DNA of 64,000 bases, taken from the NCBI GenBank assembly GCA_008690995.1, contig VRMN01000001.1, positions 4,030,001 to 4,094,000 of the forward strand, written 5' to 3'. The notes below the pieces were generated by a model, which was not told the origin of the DNA, did not search any database, and was given only the letters and a program-made list of their open reading frames with translations. Source of the DNA: Porphyridium purpureum. Its lineage: Eukaryota > Rhodophyta > Bangiophyceae > Porphyridiales > Porphyridiaceae. This document shows, one piece after another, positions 8,163 through 18,508 of the stretch. Position 1 is the first letter of the stretch. The number at the start of each line of letters is the position of its first letter. A program made the translations under genes and the position numbers.

Positions 8163-10862
8163 ATGTTTCGTAACATGGGCCCGTCGGCCATCGATAAGAT
8201 GCTTGAGCGCATCGAAAAAGAAAAGCATTACAAAGCGGCTCGCGCAGCCGCGGCAGGCACAAAGGAGGGCGAAACCGTGGAAGAGCTTCCAGAGCCGCCG
8301 CCGTCGCTGACAGATTTTTTGGACGACGAGGACCTGTTGCCGGAATGTCGTTCGGACAATGAGCTGCTGCTGACATACTTGTCGCAGGAGCACGTGCTTC
8401 ATGAGCTCTTGCGAATATCGATCGTGCCCTGGAACCGAACGAGCAAATTGGCGGCGGCGATCGCAGACGATTCCAGCGAGGGCGAGCGAATGCGTGAGGA
8501 GTTGTCGAGCATGACCCTGGACAATAATGCGCAGGGTGATGTGGAAATGGAGGCCAAGCGTCAGTTCAAGTGGCCCTACGTCGCGTCGGAAGTGCTCGCC
8601 AGCGAGGTCGAGAGAATCACGCGAGCGTTCATGAAATCGTCTGCCTGCATGGATATGCTCATGAGCTACCTAGACGCCCCGCCAGGCTCGCTCGACCGCA
8701 TTGGGAGTATTCATTTCAGCAAGATTTTTTGTGCGCTGCTGCGAACGCAGCACATTGAGATGCTGCAAGACGTGGCGAAACGGGACGGCTTCATCGAGAA
8801 GCTAGTCAGCCACGTCTCGAACTCGGCGATCGCGGATATTCTGGTTCGCCTTATGGACGGCGAAGAAACGGAAGAGTACAGCGCGCTGGGCAACCCGCCG
8901 GCTGCGCCCGCCATTGCGCTCATGACCGACCACGCCGTGTGTGCAGGCCTGGGCGAGTTGTATTATAAGGCTGCTCTGGGCCAGCTTGAACTGCCGGTGC
9001 ACCCAGAGTTTTTGCAACAGGAGGGCCAAGTTGCAGCGCACACTGACGAATCCCAAGATAAGCAACAAAGTAGCAGCAGCGGCGGCGGTGTGGACTTCCA
9101 CCATGAAGATGACGAGACACGCATGCATCGGTACCGTGAGGAAACCATGGAATCTTGCATCAGCACGTTGCTAGGTATCACGCTCAAGGTTTTGCGCATG
9201 CCTGTGATGAAGCTCGAGGTGCCGCAGAAGATCAATATATACGGATGTCCGGAAGTGGTCTGTCGCATGCTTGACGGCGGGATTGAGTGCATGAAGGGGC
9301 AAGAGCCTTGCCCGGAGTTGGCGCTGGCGCTGAAATTTGTGACTGACCTGATGACTACTGACGCAAACCTTACTCCAGAAGAGCCAGACTCTGAGCAGAA
9401 TGCGCTCAATGCCTTCATTTTAGGTATGTCACCTCCAGGCCGACGAACGTTCCTTTCGGGTCAGCTAAGCAGCGGGCACAAGGCATCAAACTCGCGCGCG
9501 GCAGCACAACTCTCACCTTACCGCGAAACTGAACAAAAAGATGGCCCGCGCACGCAAATCATGAACACGCGACTGCTCGAGGAACACTGCGTGTCACGCT
9601 TTGACCGTCTGCGCGCGATTCTACAGCAAAATGGCGCGACATCGCTGGTAAACACATCAGGAAACGTCAACCTTCTAGGTTCGACGCGGCTGAGGCTCGT
9701 CGAGTTCTTTGTGGCCTTTTTGAAGCGTGGGAACGACAAGACACTGCAAAGCTTGGTAGAAAAAGGCGTGCCGCGTCTGCTGCTCGAGATGTGTGTGGAG
9801 CACGTATGGAGCAGCATGCTGCACGGCATAGTGGCATCGGCTGCGGTTGCCGCGTTGAGCAGCGGGTCGTCGTCAGACACCATCAACAGAACGTGGCTGT
9901 CGGCTGATCTGGTAGGTATGGTGATGAAGCTGTGGGAGCGCAACGAGGAGGTGGAGAGCACAGGATTCCACTTTCGGACAGGATTTATGGGCAGTGTGAT
10001 CATGATCGCTAAAGAGCTGGACGCGTACATGAACAGGCTGGACGAGGCCGAGCTGCGGCAGTGGGTGAGCGAGGAGCAACACGCTGCTTTTCGCAGTAAA
10101 GTTGCGGACCAGCTTGGAGGGATCCTTGTGCAGCAGAACACAGCGCTAGGAGGAGGGCCGCCAAACTCGACTCGCGCCGTCTCAGACGATGAAGGGACAT
10201 ACGAGGAAGCCACCGAAGTGTTTGATATGGACGAAGTTATCGATGGACTTTCGACGGGCAACAAGGATGTTATCAGTCGCTTTGCTAACTATCTGTTTGC
10301 GCGTGGTGGGCCGACGGGCGAGTTTGACGACGACGAAGGTGTCGAGGACGACTTGGAGGATGATGATGAAGACGCCGAAGTTTTGGATGTGAGTGATTTC
10401 AACGATGTCGCTGACGACGAAGGTGGGTTTGGCCGCGAAGACTCTGCGACATCGGGTGACTATGAGCAGTTTGTGTTTGTGCCCAGCCCCAAGGTGGCAA
10501 GCGCGGCGGCGTATGCCTCTGGGCCGGGACAGGCTCCGGGACGCGTACGTGAGGAAGCTTCCGACAGCCGAAGAGCTCGAAGTGCCACAGGCGACTCGGA
10601 TCCGGCGCCTGTTGTCGGTGGCTCCGCCATCGAAGGATCCGGCCACATTGGCGATACTGAGGAGGAAGACGACGAGAATGAGGACGAGGGCGAGTGGATC
10701 GCATTTGAGCCGCCGGAGATCAGCAGTGGTGCGGCGGCTGCAGGCGCACCAGCTCCCTCTGAATGCGAGGAAGTCGGCCACTCCGAGCTGCAACCCGGTA
10801 ACGTGAGCGCCGACGCGGATGCGGACGCGTCCTGTCAGGACTTTCCTGAAGAGCTCGACTAG
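8163..10862 (+). CDS. SAPS-domain regulatory subunit of PP6/Sit4 phosphatase
   Basis: An 899-residue intronless protein. The start ATG at 8163 gives the N-terminus expected of the family: a short helical lead, then FLDDEDLLPECRSDNELLL and YLSQEHVLHELL at residues 50-85, the typical SAPS opening. The helical SAPS region runs to about residue 640. The C-terminal 200 residues are disordered and strongly acidic (EFDDDEGVEDDLEDDDEDAE and later Glu/Asp runs), also a family habit. SAPS proteins bind the PP6/Sit4 catalytic subunit and direct it to substrates in cell-cycle, DNA damage and nutrient signalling. One such gene is usual in small genomes, equivalent to yeast SAP190/SAP155 and animal PPP6R. 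Family assignment is by motif; specificity cannot be read from the sequence. Confidence 0.88.
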   Translation: MFRNMGPSAIDKMLERIEKEKHYKAARAAAAGTKEGETVEELPEPPPSLTDFLDDEDLLPECRSDNELLLTYLSQEHVLHELLRISIVPWNRTSKLAAAIADDSSEGERMREELSSMTLDNNAQGDVEMEAKRQFKWPYVASEVLASEVERITRAFMKSSACMDMLMSYLDAPPGSLDRIGSIHFSKIFCALLRTQHIEMLQDVAKRDGFIEKLVSHVSNSAIADILVRLMDGEETEEYSALGNPPAAPAIALMTDHAVCAGLGELYYKAALGQLELPVHPEFLQQEGQVAAHTDESQDKQQSSSSGGGVDFHHEDDETRMHRYREETMESCISTLLGITLKVLRMPVMKLEVPQKINIYGCPEVVCRMLDGGIECMKGQEPCPELALALKFVTDLMTTDANLTPEEPDSEQNALNAFILGMSPPGRRTFLSGQLSSGHKASNSRAAAQLSPYRETEQKDGPRTQIMNTRLLEEHCVSRFDRLRAILQQNGATSLVNTSGNVNLLGSTRLRLVEFFVAFLKRGNDKTLQSLVEKGVPRLLLEMCVEHVWSSMLHGIVASAAVAALSSGSSSDTINRTWLSADLVGMVMKLWERNEEVESTGFHFRTGFMGSVIMIAKELDAYMNRLDEAELRQWVSEEQHAAFRSKVADQLGGILVQQNTALGGGPPNSTRAVSDDEGTYEEATEVFDMDEVIDGLSTGNKDVISRFANYLFARGGPTGEFDDDEGVEDDLEDDDEDAEVLDVSDFNDVADDEGGFGREDSATSGDYEQFVFVPSPKVASAAAYASGPGQAPGRVREEASDSRRARSATGDSDPAPVVGGSAIEGSGHIGDTEEEDDENEDEGEWIAFEPPEISSGAAAAGAPAPSECEEVGHSELQPGNVSADADADASCQDFPEELD

Positions 10863-11662
10863 AACGAAACTAGCAGGAAGGCGGAAGAACCAGGAAAAAA
10901 AGAGAGGTCGTATACTATGTAATAGGAAAACCTCTACCCCATGATGTTGCGTGACATGATGGCACCCAGTCGCACTCGCCTACACACGCCTCGGCATCTC
11001 TCCTCCCTCCACCGCCAGGCGCGCGTCTCCGCGCTGCGAGTGCCAGACCAGCGCACGCCGCGCCGTGCCGCGTGCGCGTCATCGGAAGTTCGCTCCGCGC
11101 GTGTCCCGCTGCGACACGGACGTTCGCGCGCCGTTTACACGCGGCACGTGCGCTGTAAGCCCGTAGCAACGGCACCAGATTTGATAGAGAGGCGCACCGG
11201 AGGCACAGACAAATCTGGCGTGTGTGCGTGCACGAACGCCAAGGCTGCCGACCGGTGTGGTGTGGTGCGTTGTGTCACACGCTCTCGGCGAAGTGCGAGT
11301 CTGTTGCGGCTCTTGGCCGTGGGTGCGCGCGTGCTGCAGCGGCTGCGCGAGCGTATATAGCCAACGAGCGCAGACTCGGAACAAGTCTGCGCGCGCGTTG
11401 GTGCGGCGTGTGCTAGAATTGATTGAGCCGCTCGTGGGTACCCGACACGTGGGGCAGGCGGGGACTGTCGGTGTTCGGGTGTGGCGGTTGAGGAGATTCA
11501 GAGCAGCGCAGCGCAGCGCAGCGGCTCACAAGCACGGACGGCTGCGGAACAGACAGACTGTGGGTTTCTGGATTTGGACACAGAGTGGGCGCGCGCGAGT
11601 GCATTCGTTTCGGTGGAACGGTAGTGGCGAGCGGTGCGCGGGTGCAGTAGCGGGACGTGCAG
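10863..11662. other. Intergenic region upstream of the transaminase gene
   Basis: The 3' flank of the SAPS gene, then GC-rich DNA. A TATATA-like element sits near 11352, about 310 bp before the transaminase ATG, and an imperfect GCAGC-rich stretch lies at about 11503-11525. No supported gene. Confidence 0.45.
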
Positions 11663-13273
11663 ATGTTGTCGCCTGTGTTATCGGCGCCAGCGTTGGCGCC
11701 GGCTGCGAGTCACGTGGCCTCCGGGGTGATGCGTTTGGCCTGTGTCGCGGCGATGAGGATGGGATCGCATGTCGTGCCGCGGCGTGCCATGGCGGCCGCG
11801 CCGTCGGACCACCGCGCACAGCTTGCGCAGCAGAGCGCTGCCGCTGATGAGGAGGAGAAGATGGCCACTTGGATGCACGAGCCGGCGGGCGTCCACGTCC
11901 GCACCGAAGTGCCGGGGCCTCGATCCCGCGCGCTGCTGCGTGAGATGGATGCCATCCAGGAGACACGCACCGTCAGTGTGTTTTGGGACATGTCAAAGTC
12001 ACACGGAAACTACATGGTGGACGCGGATGGAAACGTGCTACTGGACATCATCGGACACATTGGCTCGCTACCTCTTGGTTATAACCACCCTAACATGCTA
12101 GCGGCCGCAAAATCCGACGAGTGGGCGCACCATCTGGCGCAGCGACCCGCTCTGGGACTCGCGCCGCCGCACGACTGGCCCGACAAGCTGCGTGATACGT
12201 TTTTGAAAGTGGCGCCCAAGGGTTGCGACCAGGTGTTTACTTCTTGCGGCTGCGGCGCGTCTGCAAATGAAAATGCATTCAAGGCCGCGTTCATTCGCTA
12301 CCGCAATATGCAGCGCGGAAGCTCAGAATTCAGCGCAGAGGAGCTCTCCAGTTGCATGAAGAACGAGGCGCCTGGCTCACCAGACTTGGCGGTGCTCAGC
12401 TTTGAGAAAGGCTTTCACGGCAGAACGCTCGGCACGCTCTCTGCAACCAGATCCAAGGCCGTCCACAAAGTGGACTTTCCAGCTTTCAAGTGGCCTGTGG
12501 CGCCATTTCCGCAGTTCAAGTACCCACTCGAAGCGCACGCTGCGGAGAACGAATTCGAGGAGGCGCGGTGCCTCGCCGCCGTGGAGCAAATCATCGACTC
12601 CAACGGCATGCCCGTAGTAGCGGTCATTGTGGAGCCGATTCTTGCCGAAGGGGGAGACTTGCACGCGAGCAAGAACTTTTTCCGGGGCCTACGCGAGCTC
12701 ACGGAGCGAAAAGGTGTAGCTATGATTGTGGATGAAGTGCAGACGGGCTGCGGCGCGACAGGCGCCTTCTGGGCTCATGAGCACTGGGACCTGCCCAGTC
12801 CTCCAGACTTTGTCACCTTTGCGAAGAAGATGCAGGCGAGCGGGTTCTACTCGCGCGTAGAGTTCCGCGCAAGCAAGCCGTACCGCCTGTACAACACGTG
12901 GATGGGTGACCCGCTCCGCATGTTGCAGCTGCAGGTCGTACTTGAAACCATTGAGCAGGACCAGTTGCTCAACGTTGTACGACGCACCGGAGAGACGTGC
13001 ATGAGAGGCCTTCTTGATCTTGCGTCTGCCTTTCCTGAGAATGTGCAAAACGTTCGCGGGCAGGGCACCTTTATCGCGTTTGATGCGGAGAGCAGCGAGC
13101 AGCGCGACCTCTTGCTGCACGACCTCAGACAGCACGGAGCACACATGGGAGGCTGCGGTGAACGCAGTGTACGCATGCGCCCGTCGCTGATCTTTGGACA
13201 GAAGCATAGCCACGAATTCCTCACTATTCTGGAGCGTGCACTGGTCACACGTCGTCATGCGCGCGCGGCCTAG
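11663..13273 (+). CDS. 4-aminobutyrate transaminase, probably mitochondrial
   Basis: A 536-residue class III PLP-dependent aminotransferase. The N-terminal 60 residues lack acidic residues until about residue 55 and are rich in Ala, Arg and Ser, as in a mitochondrial presequence. The domain opens with FWDMSKSHGNYMVDADGN. The cofactor region FTSCGCGASANENAFKAAF, the PLP aspartate in IVDEVQTGCGATG, and the Schiff-base lysine in TFAKKMQASGF (Lys 388/389) all match eukaryotic GABA transaminase rather than ornithine transaminase. The enzyme converts GABA and 2-oxoglutarate to succinic semialdehyde and glutamate, feeding the GABA shunt into the TCA cycle. The ATG at 11663 is the first in frame. Length is normal for the family once the presequence is allowed for. 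Confidence 0.92.
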   Translation: MLSPVLSAPALAPAASHVASGVMRLACVAAMRMGSHVVPRRAMAAAPSDHRAQLAQQSAAADEEEKMATWMHEPAGVHVRTEVPGPRSRALLREMDAIQETRTVSVFWDMSKSHGNYMVDADGNVLLDIIGHIGSLPLGYNHPNMLAAAKSDEWAHHLAQRPALGLAPPHDWPDKLRDTFLKVAPKGCDQVFTSCGCGASANENAFKAAFIRYRNMQRGSSEFSAEELSSCMKNEAPGSPDLAVLSFEKGFHGRTLGTLSATRSKAVHKVDFPAFKWPVAPFPQFKYPLEAHAAENEFEEARCLAAVEQIIDSNGMPVVAVIVEPILAEGGDLHASKNFFRGLRELTERKGVAMIVDEVQTGCGATGAFWAHEHWDLPSPPDFVTFAKKMQASGFYSRVEFRASKPYRLYNTWMGDPLRMLQLQVVLETIEQDQLLNVVRRTGETCMRGLLDLASAFPENVQNVRGQGTFIAFDAESSEQRDLLLHDLRQHGAHMGGCGERSVRMRPSLIFGQKHSHEFLTILERALVTRRHARAA

Positions 13274-13384
13274 ACGCCGCCCCCTTCTTGAGTCCTATTC
13301 TATGTGTAGCATTCCTTCGTGTTTTCTTTTTCTGTGAGAAGAAAAATACTAAAAATTGTCGGCTCTCGACTGTTGGCGAACGTC

Positions 13385-15358
13385 TCACCAGAGACCACGC
13401 TCATTGAGGCCCCATTCACTGAAGGCCTTCTTTTGAACAATATCTTCAAACATGCCGTTGTTCGCTTCGGCCAGCTGCGCCTGCGACGAGGTAAATTCGA
13501 CAAACTGACGCGCAGTACGTCCAGAGAGGCCGTTCCCATCTGAACCCAGCGCCCAGCTTAACGCGCGCGTGCAAAACGCTTCCCGCAGAATGACGGCCGG
13601 ATCGTCCGATTCTGATTCGGTGCGGTCTCCTGCCTCTTTTGGCTCGCGGTGTGATGCAGGCCGCGGAGCTGGTGGTGCGTGCGGTATGAGCCCTGCAGAC
13701 TCGCCGAGGCTCAAAACAATACTCAAAAACTGGTCCCGCGTCGTGACGGGGAAGCCGAGCGTGAGGCCAAAGCGGTAGCTAAAGGCCATTTTCTCATTGT
13801 TTCCATCTGTCAGCGGGTTCCCGACAGGGTTTCGTCGATTCGACGTGACGTACACGGCGACATTCTGAGCATTCTTCATAAGACTACCTTCCAGTGCGGT
13901 CTTGCCTGCGCGCCACGAATCTAGTTCGCCCTCGTCAAACGAAAGGTCATCAATAAAAAGAATGAACTTTTGTGGCAACTTGCAAAGTTCATTGATGATC
14001 GATGGCACAAAGACGAGCTCATCCTTGCTGAGCTCAACAAGCCGAAGTCCGCGATGTCCATACTGCTTGAGCAAGCTGCGCACTGCCGTCGACTTGCCGC
14101 AACCTGGCGGACCATACAACAACACGTTTTGTGCTCGGAGACCTTGCATCAAAAACTCGGTGTTCTGATCAAGCCGGCGACGTATGTCTTCCACGCCTAC
14201 GAATGACAGTTGGGGTTGCTCCTGCACATCCTGCGCGGACAGGATGCCGCGCAGCTGTCTGTTTTGAAAGTCCCAGCCCAGCCCATAGTACAGACCCACC
14301 ACACCGCTGCCTTGTCCAGCGTAGCACTTCTTCAGAAACGCGAGCGTCTCATCGTCTGTCCAGCTTGTCGCAGCCCTGTCGAGCAGAAACTGCACATTTG
14401 CATCCACGACGACAGTGTCCGACATTCCGTCCAGTCGGACCCGAGAGGGTGTGCGCAGGTTTCCATGAGGATCGGACGGAGCAAAGTACGAAACCAGCGC
14501 GTGGACGGCAGACTCGACCTCCGGCTCCAACAGTGTTCGCAGGACATCGAGATCGTACGTGGTCGCAGCCAATAGCGACATTGGGATACTGCTCTGCTCG
14601 GCGACTTGTGCAAGAGACTCTCGAAGGCCCGCGTGCTCTGGTGCACGGGTGGGAGGGCTCTCAGTCTTCTTCGGCCCGGCAGGCGGTCTGCCCTTTTTCT
14701 TTTTCAAGGAAGCAGTAGCCGGCGGTCGCGTGGGAGGCTCGTTTGGTGGAGCCTCGTGCGCGCTGCTCTTCCTCGCAGCATCCAGCTGTACCTTTGCAGC
14801 AAAGGCACCGCCAGATGCCAATATGCAGCTGACAATGGCCGGCCGGAGGCCGCCGTACGGCAGGCACTCGCGCCAGAGCTCACTGTACGAGCGGAAGAGG
14901 CGCAAACGCAGCTGAAGTGAAGGCGAGTTTGTCATGAATAGCTCATCATCCAGGAGCGCCTCGAGCAGCGATTTGAATGCGAGCAACACGTGCGCATCCT
15001 TAAAGAGCGAGTGATACACAAACAGAGAATGGATCTGCGCCAGCGCGCTGTGCAACACCCGACGCTCATGCGCGAGATCGAGCACGGCGCCATACGCGCT
15101 TTTCGCACTACCAGCAGCCCCTCTGCGCCCTTCAGCCTCATCTCTCGCAGCCACCATCCTCAGGGCTGCTCGCGCATCTCTTCCAGCACGAACAGAGCCA
15201 TACCGCGCTCGCGGCTGCACCCGGACGTAGGTGCCACGCGGATACGCGCGCGACACCTCTTCACTTGCGCTCAACAACACGTCCGGACCGGCGCCCAGCG
15301 CAAACGCAATGCGCGCAGCTCCAGTTCCCGCGCGATCGAACCTCTCCAATCCTGCCAT
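13385..15358 (-). CDS. DUF815 family AAA+ ATPase
   Basis: A 657-residue protein starting with ATG at 15358. The N-terminal half is helical and ends in a Lys/Pro/Ala-rich linker (KKKKGRPPAGPKK). The C-terminal half is the DUF815 ATPase domain, residues about 385-620. Walker A is GPPGCGKST at residue 416, Walker B is FILFIDDLSF, and the sensor-like VYVTSNRRNPVG and arginine-rich DGNNEKMAFSYRFGL follow. DUF815 proteins occur in bacteria, algae and plants and their role is unknown; some predictions place them in organelles. The N-terminus shown is Ala/Arg-rich but not a clear transit peptide. The gene ends 111 bp from the end of the convergent transaminase gene. Confidence 0.85.
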   Translation of the reverse strand: MAGLERFDRAGTGAARIAFALGAGPDVLLSASEEVSRAYPRGTYVRVQPRARYGSVRAGRDARAALRMVAARDEAEGRRGAAGSAKSAYGAVLDLAHERRVLHSALAQIHSLFVYHSLFKDAHVLLAFKSLLEALLDDELFMTNSPSLQLRLRLFRSYSELWRECLPYGGLRPAIVSCILASGGAFAAKVQLDAARKSSAHEAPPNEPPTRPPATASLKKKKGRPPAGPKKTESPPTRAPEHAGLRESLAQVAEQSSIPMSLLAATTYDLDVLRTLLEPEVESAVHALVSYFAPSDPHGNLRTPSRVRLDGMSDTVVVDANVQFLLDRAATSWTDDETLAFLKKCYAGQGSGVVGLYYGLGWDFQNRQLRGILSAQDVQEQPQLSFVGVEDIRRRLDQNTEFLMQGLRAQNVLLYGPPGCGKSTAVRSLLKQYGHRGLRLVELSKDELVFVPSIINELCKLPQKFILFIDDLSFDEGELDSWRAGKTALEGSLMKNAQNVAVYVTSNRRNPVGNPLTDGNNEKMAFSYRFGLTLGFPVTTRDQFLSIVLSLGESAGLIPHAPPAPRPASHREPKEAGDRTESESDDPAVILREAFCTRALSWALGSDGNGLSGRTARQFVEFTSSQAQLAEANNGMFEDIVQKKAFSEWGLNERGLW

Positions 15359-15456
15359 GCCACTCGACTACCGTCTCTCCATGCACGCAACCACCAACAA
15401 ACACCCGACTCTTCCATCCCGCATGCTCCCACCTGCAGCTCCGCTTGGTCTCCCGG

Positions 15457-15459
<3 letters not shown>

Positions 15460-15522
<63 letters not shown>
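15460..15522. repeat. Perfect tandem heptamer GGTTTCC, nine copies
   Basis: Nine uninterrupted 7-bp units about 100 bp upstream of the DUF815 start. Read from the gene's own strand it is (GGAAACC)n. It is not the plant TTTAGGG telomere repeat. Confidence 0.95.
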
Positions 15523-15528
<6 letters not shown>

Positions 15529-16031
15529 ACCGTCATTGTGATTCGAACGCGGTTCACTGTACCGCGTGAACGTGAAGATTTCGACGGGTGTACACGCGCC
15601 GCAGCGTTCGATTCCACGCCACGTGCGCACGTCGACGCGTGCTATTTTTGGCACGCAGCCAGAAAGCACGCGCACACGCGCGTGTCCACGTGGGCGCCGC
15701 GACGTTCTACGTGGCGCGTGCATTACACATCCCTTCCGCGCGCAGGTTTTCTACCAAGACGCGCTGCTTTTACCATCGCTCACCAACACGCGTTACACGC
15801 GTCACACCAAACACGCCCAACAAAAGCGAAACGATGACACGAATTCGCCTCACTCCGCCATGGCTTTTGTCGCTAAAAGGTTAAACTAGTCAAGATAAAC
15901 AGGATGATAAGGATCATGAAGAGAGGCATGACGAATAAGGAGGAGGAGCGTGAGTGATGTGAAAACGGCGTGGTTTTGATACAGAGAGCGCGTTGAATAC
16001 GTGGGAGAGCAAGCGGTGTGGGGAAAGGGTG

Positions 16032-16057
16032 GGAGAGAGAGAGTGTGTGTGTGTGTT
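16032..16057. repeat. (GA)n(GT)n compound microsatellite
   Basis: A short GA run passes directly into a GT run, upstream of the Ser-rich protein gene. Confidence 0.85.
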
Positions 16058-16482
16058 GTGTGACGCGGTGGGTTGGTGTTCGAGTTGAATCTGTGTTGTG
16101 GGTCGGGGTCGGGTGGGATTGTGTCATGCCAGCACGCGGTGGGTGAAAGCGGCGCCGCGCGGGCGCTGACTTGTGTGCGATGATGGGTGGTGCGTGTGCG
16201 GCGTTGGAGATCTCCGCACGGCCCACGTAGACGACGCACGCACATGCAAATGCACCGGAAACGGAGAGATGTGGTGCGTGCGTGCGTTGACGGCGCCACA
16301 GGAGAGGGTGCATATGCACGCCGCACAGGGTTTCGAAATCGCTACCGCCAAACTCGTGGCGGGGTGTGCTCGTCGGACCCGATCAGGAGGCAACGGCATA
16401 AAAACGGCGGCAGTGGGCGTGTGTCTGCAGGGGGAGGAGTGGAAACGCTGAGCGGCACAGCGGGTAATGCGCCCCAGTGAGC

Positions 16483-18357
16483 ATGGGTGAGAACGTCGCA
16501 CAGGGCGCAAGCGACCGCGCTACGGAACAAGCCAGTGCCGACGCGAGACCTGCCGGCATGGCAGCAGAAAACATCCGCGCAGGCCCGGCTCGTCCCCGCA
16601 TGCGTGAGGCCCGCGCGCTGCATACGTTGCAGCGCTCGAGCGAAATGCCGTGGGAAGGCTCCACTTTGTCTTGGTGCTTTGACGAGGATGACGAGTGTGA
16701 CACTCAGCACGCAGAAGAAGGCCATGATTCAGGAGCGCGCATGGACGCGAGCGCTCACCTGTTTTCATCGCCGTCGGCGGTTAAGCAGCTGCGAAAGCAG
16801 CCTGGGTCTCACCATCAAAGCGGCCAAACCAAGGCACATAGTCTCAGTACCGCACTCGGGACGTTTGCGCTTCACCATTCAGCCGGAGCGGTCGAGGAAG
16901 ACGGCGGGCCTGTTTCGGGCTTACCGCCGCTGTCCACGAGCGCGCTCACGCAGCAGCAAGCGCGCATGCTCCTCATTGACCCGTCCGAGCTGTCTCTAGA
17001 GGCTTTGACCTGGTCATCGTCGACTGTGTCCAAGTCGAGCATCGCGAGCCTTCAGCTCGCATCAAGCCCCTCGGAGAAAGCATCCTCGGCAGCGCCGCGT
17101 GAACGTGTGACTGCGAGCGGAACGGCGACCCCAAGCGTTCGAGAGCGCATGGCGTCGCTTCGAGAGGCTCGGAGCGGCAAAGAGCGACTGGGTGGGTTTG
17201 GAGGAAGACTCCGCTTCAACTCAATCAGCGCTCCCAGTCCAGGTTCATCGTCATCGCCTGGACTGTCTGCGTCCCGCACGATTTCGCGGGACGCGTCCGC
17301 AACCTATGCGACCGCGGACGGTGGCCTGGTGCGCAAGCGTTCACATGTGAGCAGTGGTGTCAGTCCACGTCAAACGGGCCCAGACGCAGGCGCCCTGACA
17401 AAAGCTACGAGCTCGGTGGGCCGGCGCAGCACGGTCCGTTTCTCTTCCAGCGATTTGGACGCCTCAGCGGTGCCGCGGCGCATGTCCAGTGCGGATCACT
17501 CTTTGAGCACCACAAATCTGGGCAAAAGCCGCTCGCGGAGTAGCGTCGACCTCTTGCCAACGTTTGCGTCTGCGGGTGCCGTTTCGGAATGGTTGGGATG
17601 GATGGTTGCTGCTCTGCGGGCCGAACTGCGCGATCTTGGTCAGTTTGTGCGTGCGCTGGAGCCGCGTTCGGGGCAAGTTCCACTTGTTGAAGATGTGGAC
17701 GGAATCGCAAGTACAGAGGCTCAGGAGGAGCAGCGGCAACAGAGGAAAAAAAAGGCGCTCGCCGTTCTCATCACGTCTTTCTTCAAATGGTTTAGCACGT
17801 TTGAGCAGGTGATGGCGGCACATCTGGATTTTGTTGACTTCTCACTGATTCCCTTTGAGCGTCGGCATCGCGAGACCATCCGGGTGCAGCGACAAGAAAA
17901 GAACGCAATGCGGCCCACGCACGACCCCGTGGACGAAACGCACGTCGAGATTATGCTCAAGATCTCCAAAATACGCATGACACGCCAGATCAAGTCGCAA
18001 GGAGATGTCGTGAAACAGCTAGTGCGCAACGCCGCGCGCCTTGTTGAGCTCGCTGAGAAGGCCCTGGAAAGACAGCTCGACACGGCGCATAGGCTCGACG
18101 GCATGCCCATTTCGCAACGGCAGCTGGCAGGGCTGCAGTCAGCGCAGCTCAAGGAACTGCGCGCGTCGGCACTGAAGGCGATGCCAGCATTCGCCCTTGC
18201 TCTTTTTGTGGCGCAAGGCAGGCAAGGGGGCGCACACGAGCATTCAGAGCTGGTCGAGGCGCCGACGCGAGAGTGGGCCGCCGCCGTTGAAAAAATGTTT
18301 TCGCCTAGAGAGTGCACCAAGCGGTCCAGACTTGTACCAAGTTTGCCCAGCATCTGA
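16483..18357 (+). CDS. Ser-rich protein of unknown function
   Basis: A 624-residue protein from the ATG at 16483; a GTG two codons earlier is less likely. Residues 1 to about 360 are disordered and rich in Ser, Ala, Arg and Thr, with many RS and SP sites that could be phosphorylated. Residues about 365-620 are predicted helical, with the core FKWFSTFEQVMAAHLDFVDF followed by FERRHRETIRVQRQEKN and a long charged helix. I recognise no family. The Phe/His spacing around the core loosely recalls helical-bundle proteins, but I would not assign one. It converges on the peptidase gene, with 151 bp between their stops. Confidence 0.7.
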   Translation: MGENVAQGASDRATEQASADARPAGMAAENIRAGPARPRMREARALHTLQRSSEMPWEGSTLSWCFDEDDECDTQHAEEGHDSGARMDASAHLFSSPSAVKQLRKQPGSHHQSGQTKAHSLSTALGTFALHHSAGAVEEDGGPVSGLPPLSTSALTQQQARMLLIDPSELSLEALTWSSSTVSKSSIASLQLASSPSEKASSAAPRERVTASGTATPSVRERMASLREARSGKERLGGFGGRLRFNSISAPSPGSSSSPGLSASRTISRDASATYATADGGLVRKRSHVSSGVSPRQTGPDAGALTKATSSVGRRSTVRFSSSDLDASAVPRRMSSADHSLSTTNLGKSRSRSSVDLLPTFASAGAVSEWLGWMVAALRAELRDLGQFVRALEPRSGQVPLVEDVDGIASTEAQEEQRQQRKKKALAVLITSFFKWFSTFEQVMAAHLDFVDFSLIPFERRHRETIRVQRQEKNAMRPTHDPVDETHVEIMLKISKIRMTRQIKSQGDVVKQLVRNAARLVELAEKALERQLDTAHRLDGMPISQRQLAGLQSAQLKELRASALKAMPAFALALFVAQGRQGGAHEHSELVEAPTREWAAAVEKMFSPRECTKRSRLVPSLPSI

Positions 18358-18508
18358 CAATGGAGAGCATGCATCTTGTCTGGCGACGTGCAAGTCGGCA
18401 CGAGCCCCTCTGGTAAATGCAAGGGCAAACATTTGAAATTCTCGTGCGATATGCTTTTTTTAAATTTTGGCAAGAACTTCACGGGGCCGTTCGTGATACT
18501 AAACTAAC

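Larger units (their letters stand above)
15359..16482. other. Divergent intergenic region with heptamer repeat and microsatellite
   Basis: Lies between the starts of the DUF815 gene (-) and the Ser-rich protein gene (+). Holds a perfect GGTTTCC tandem repeat at 15460-15522 and a (GA)n(GT)n tract at about 16032-16057. No supported gene. Confidence 0.55.

Noticed and set aside
15530-15580. GTTCGAATC on the minus strand, resembling a tRNA box B
   Set aside because: No box A or acceptor stem at the right distance.
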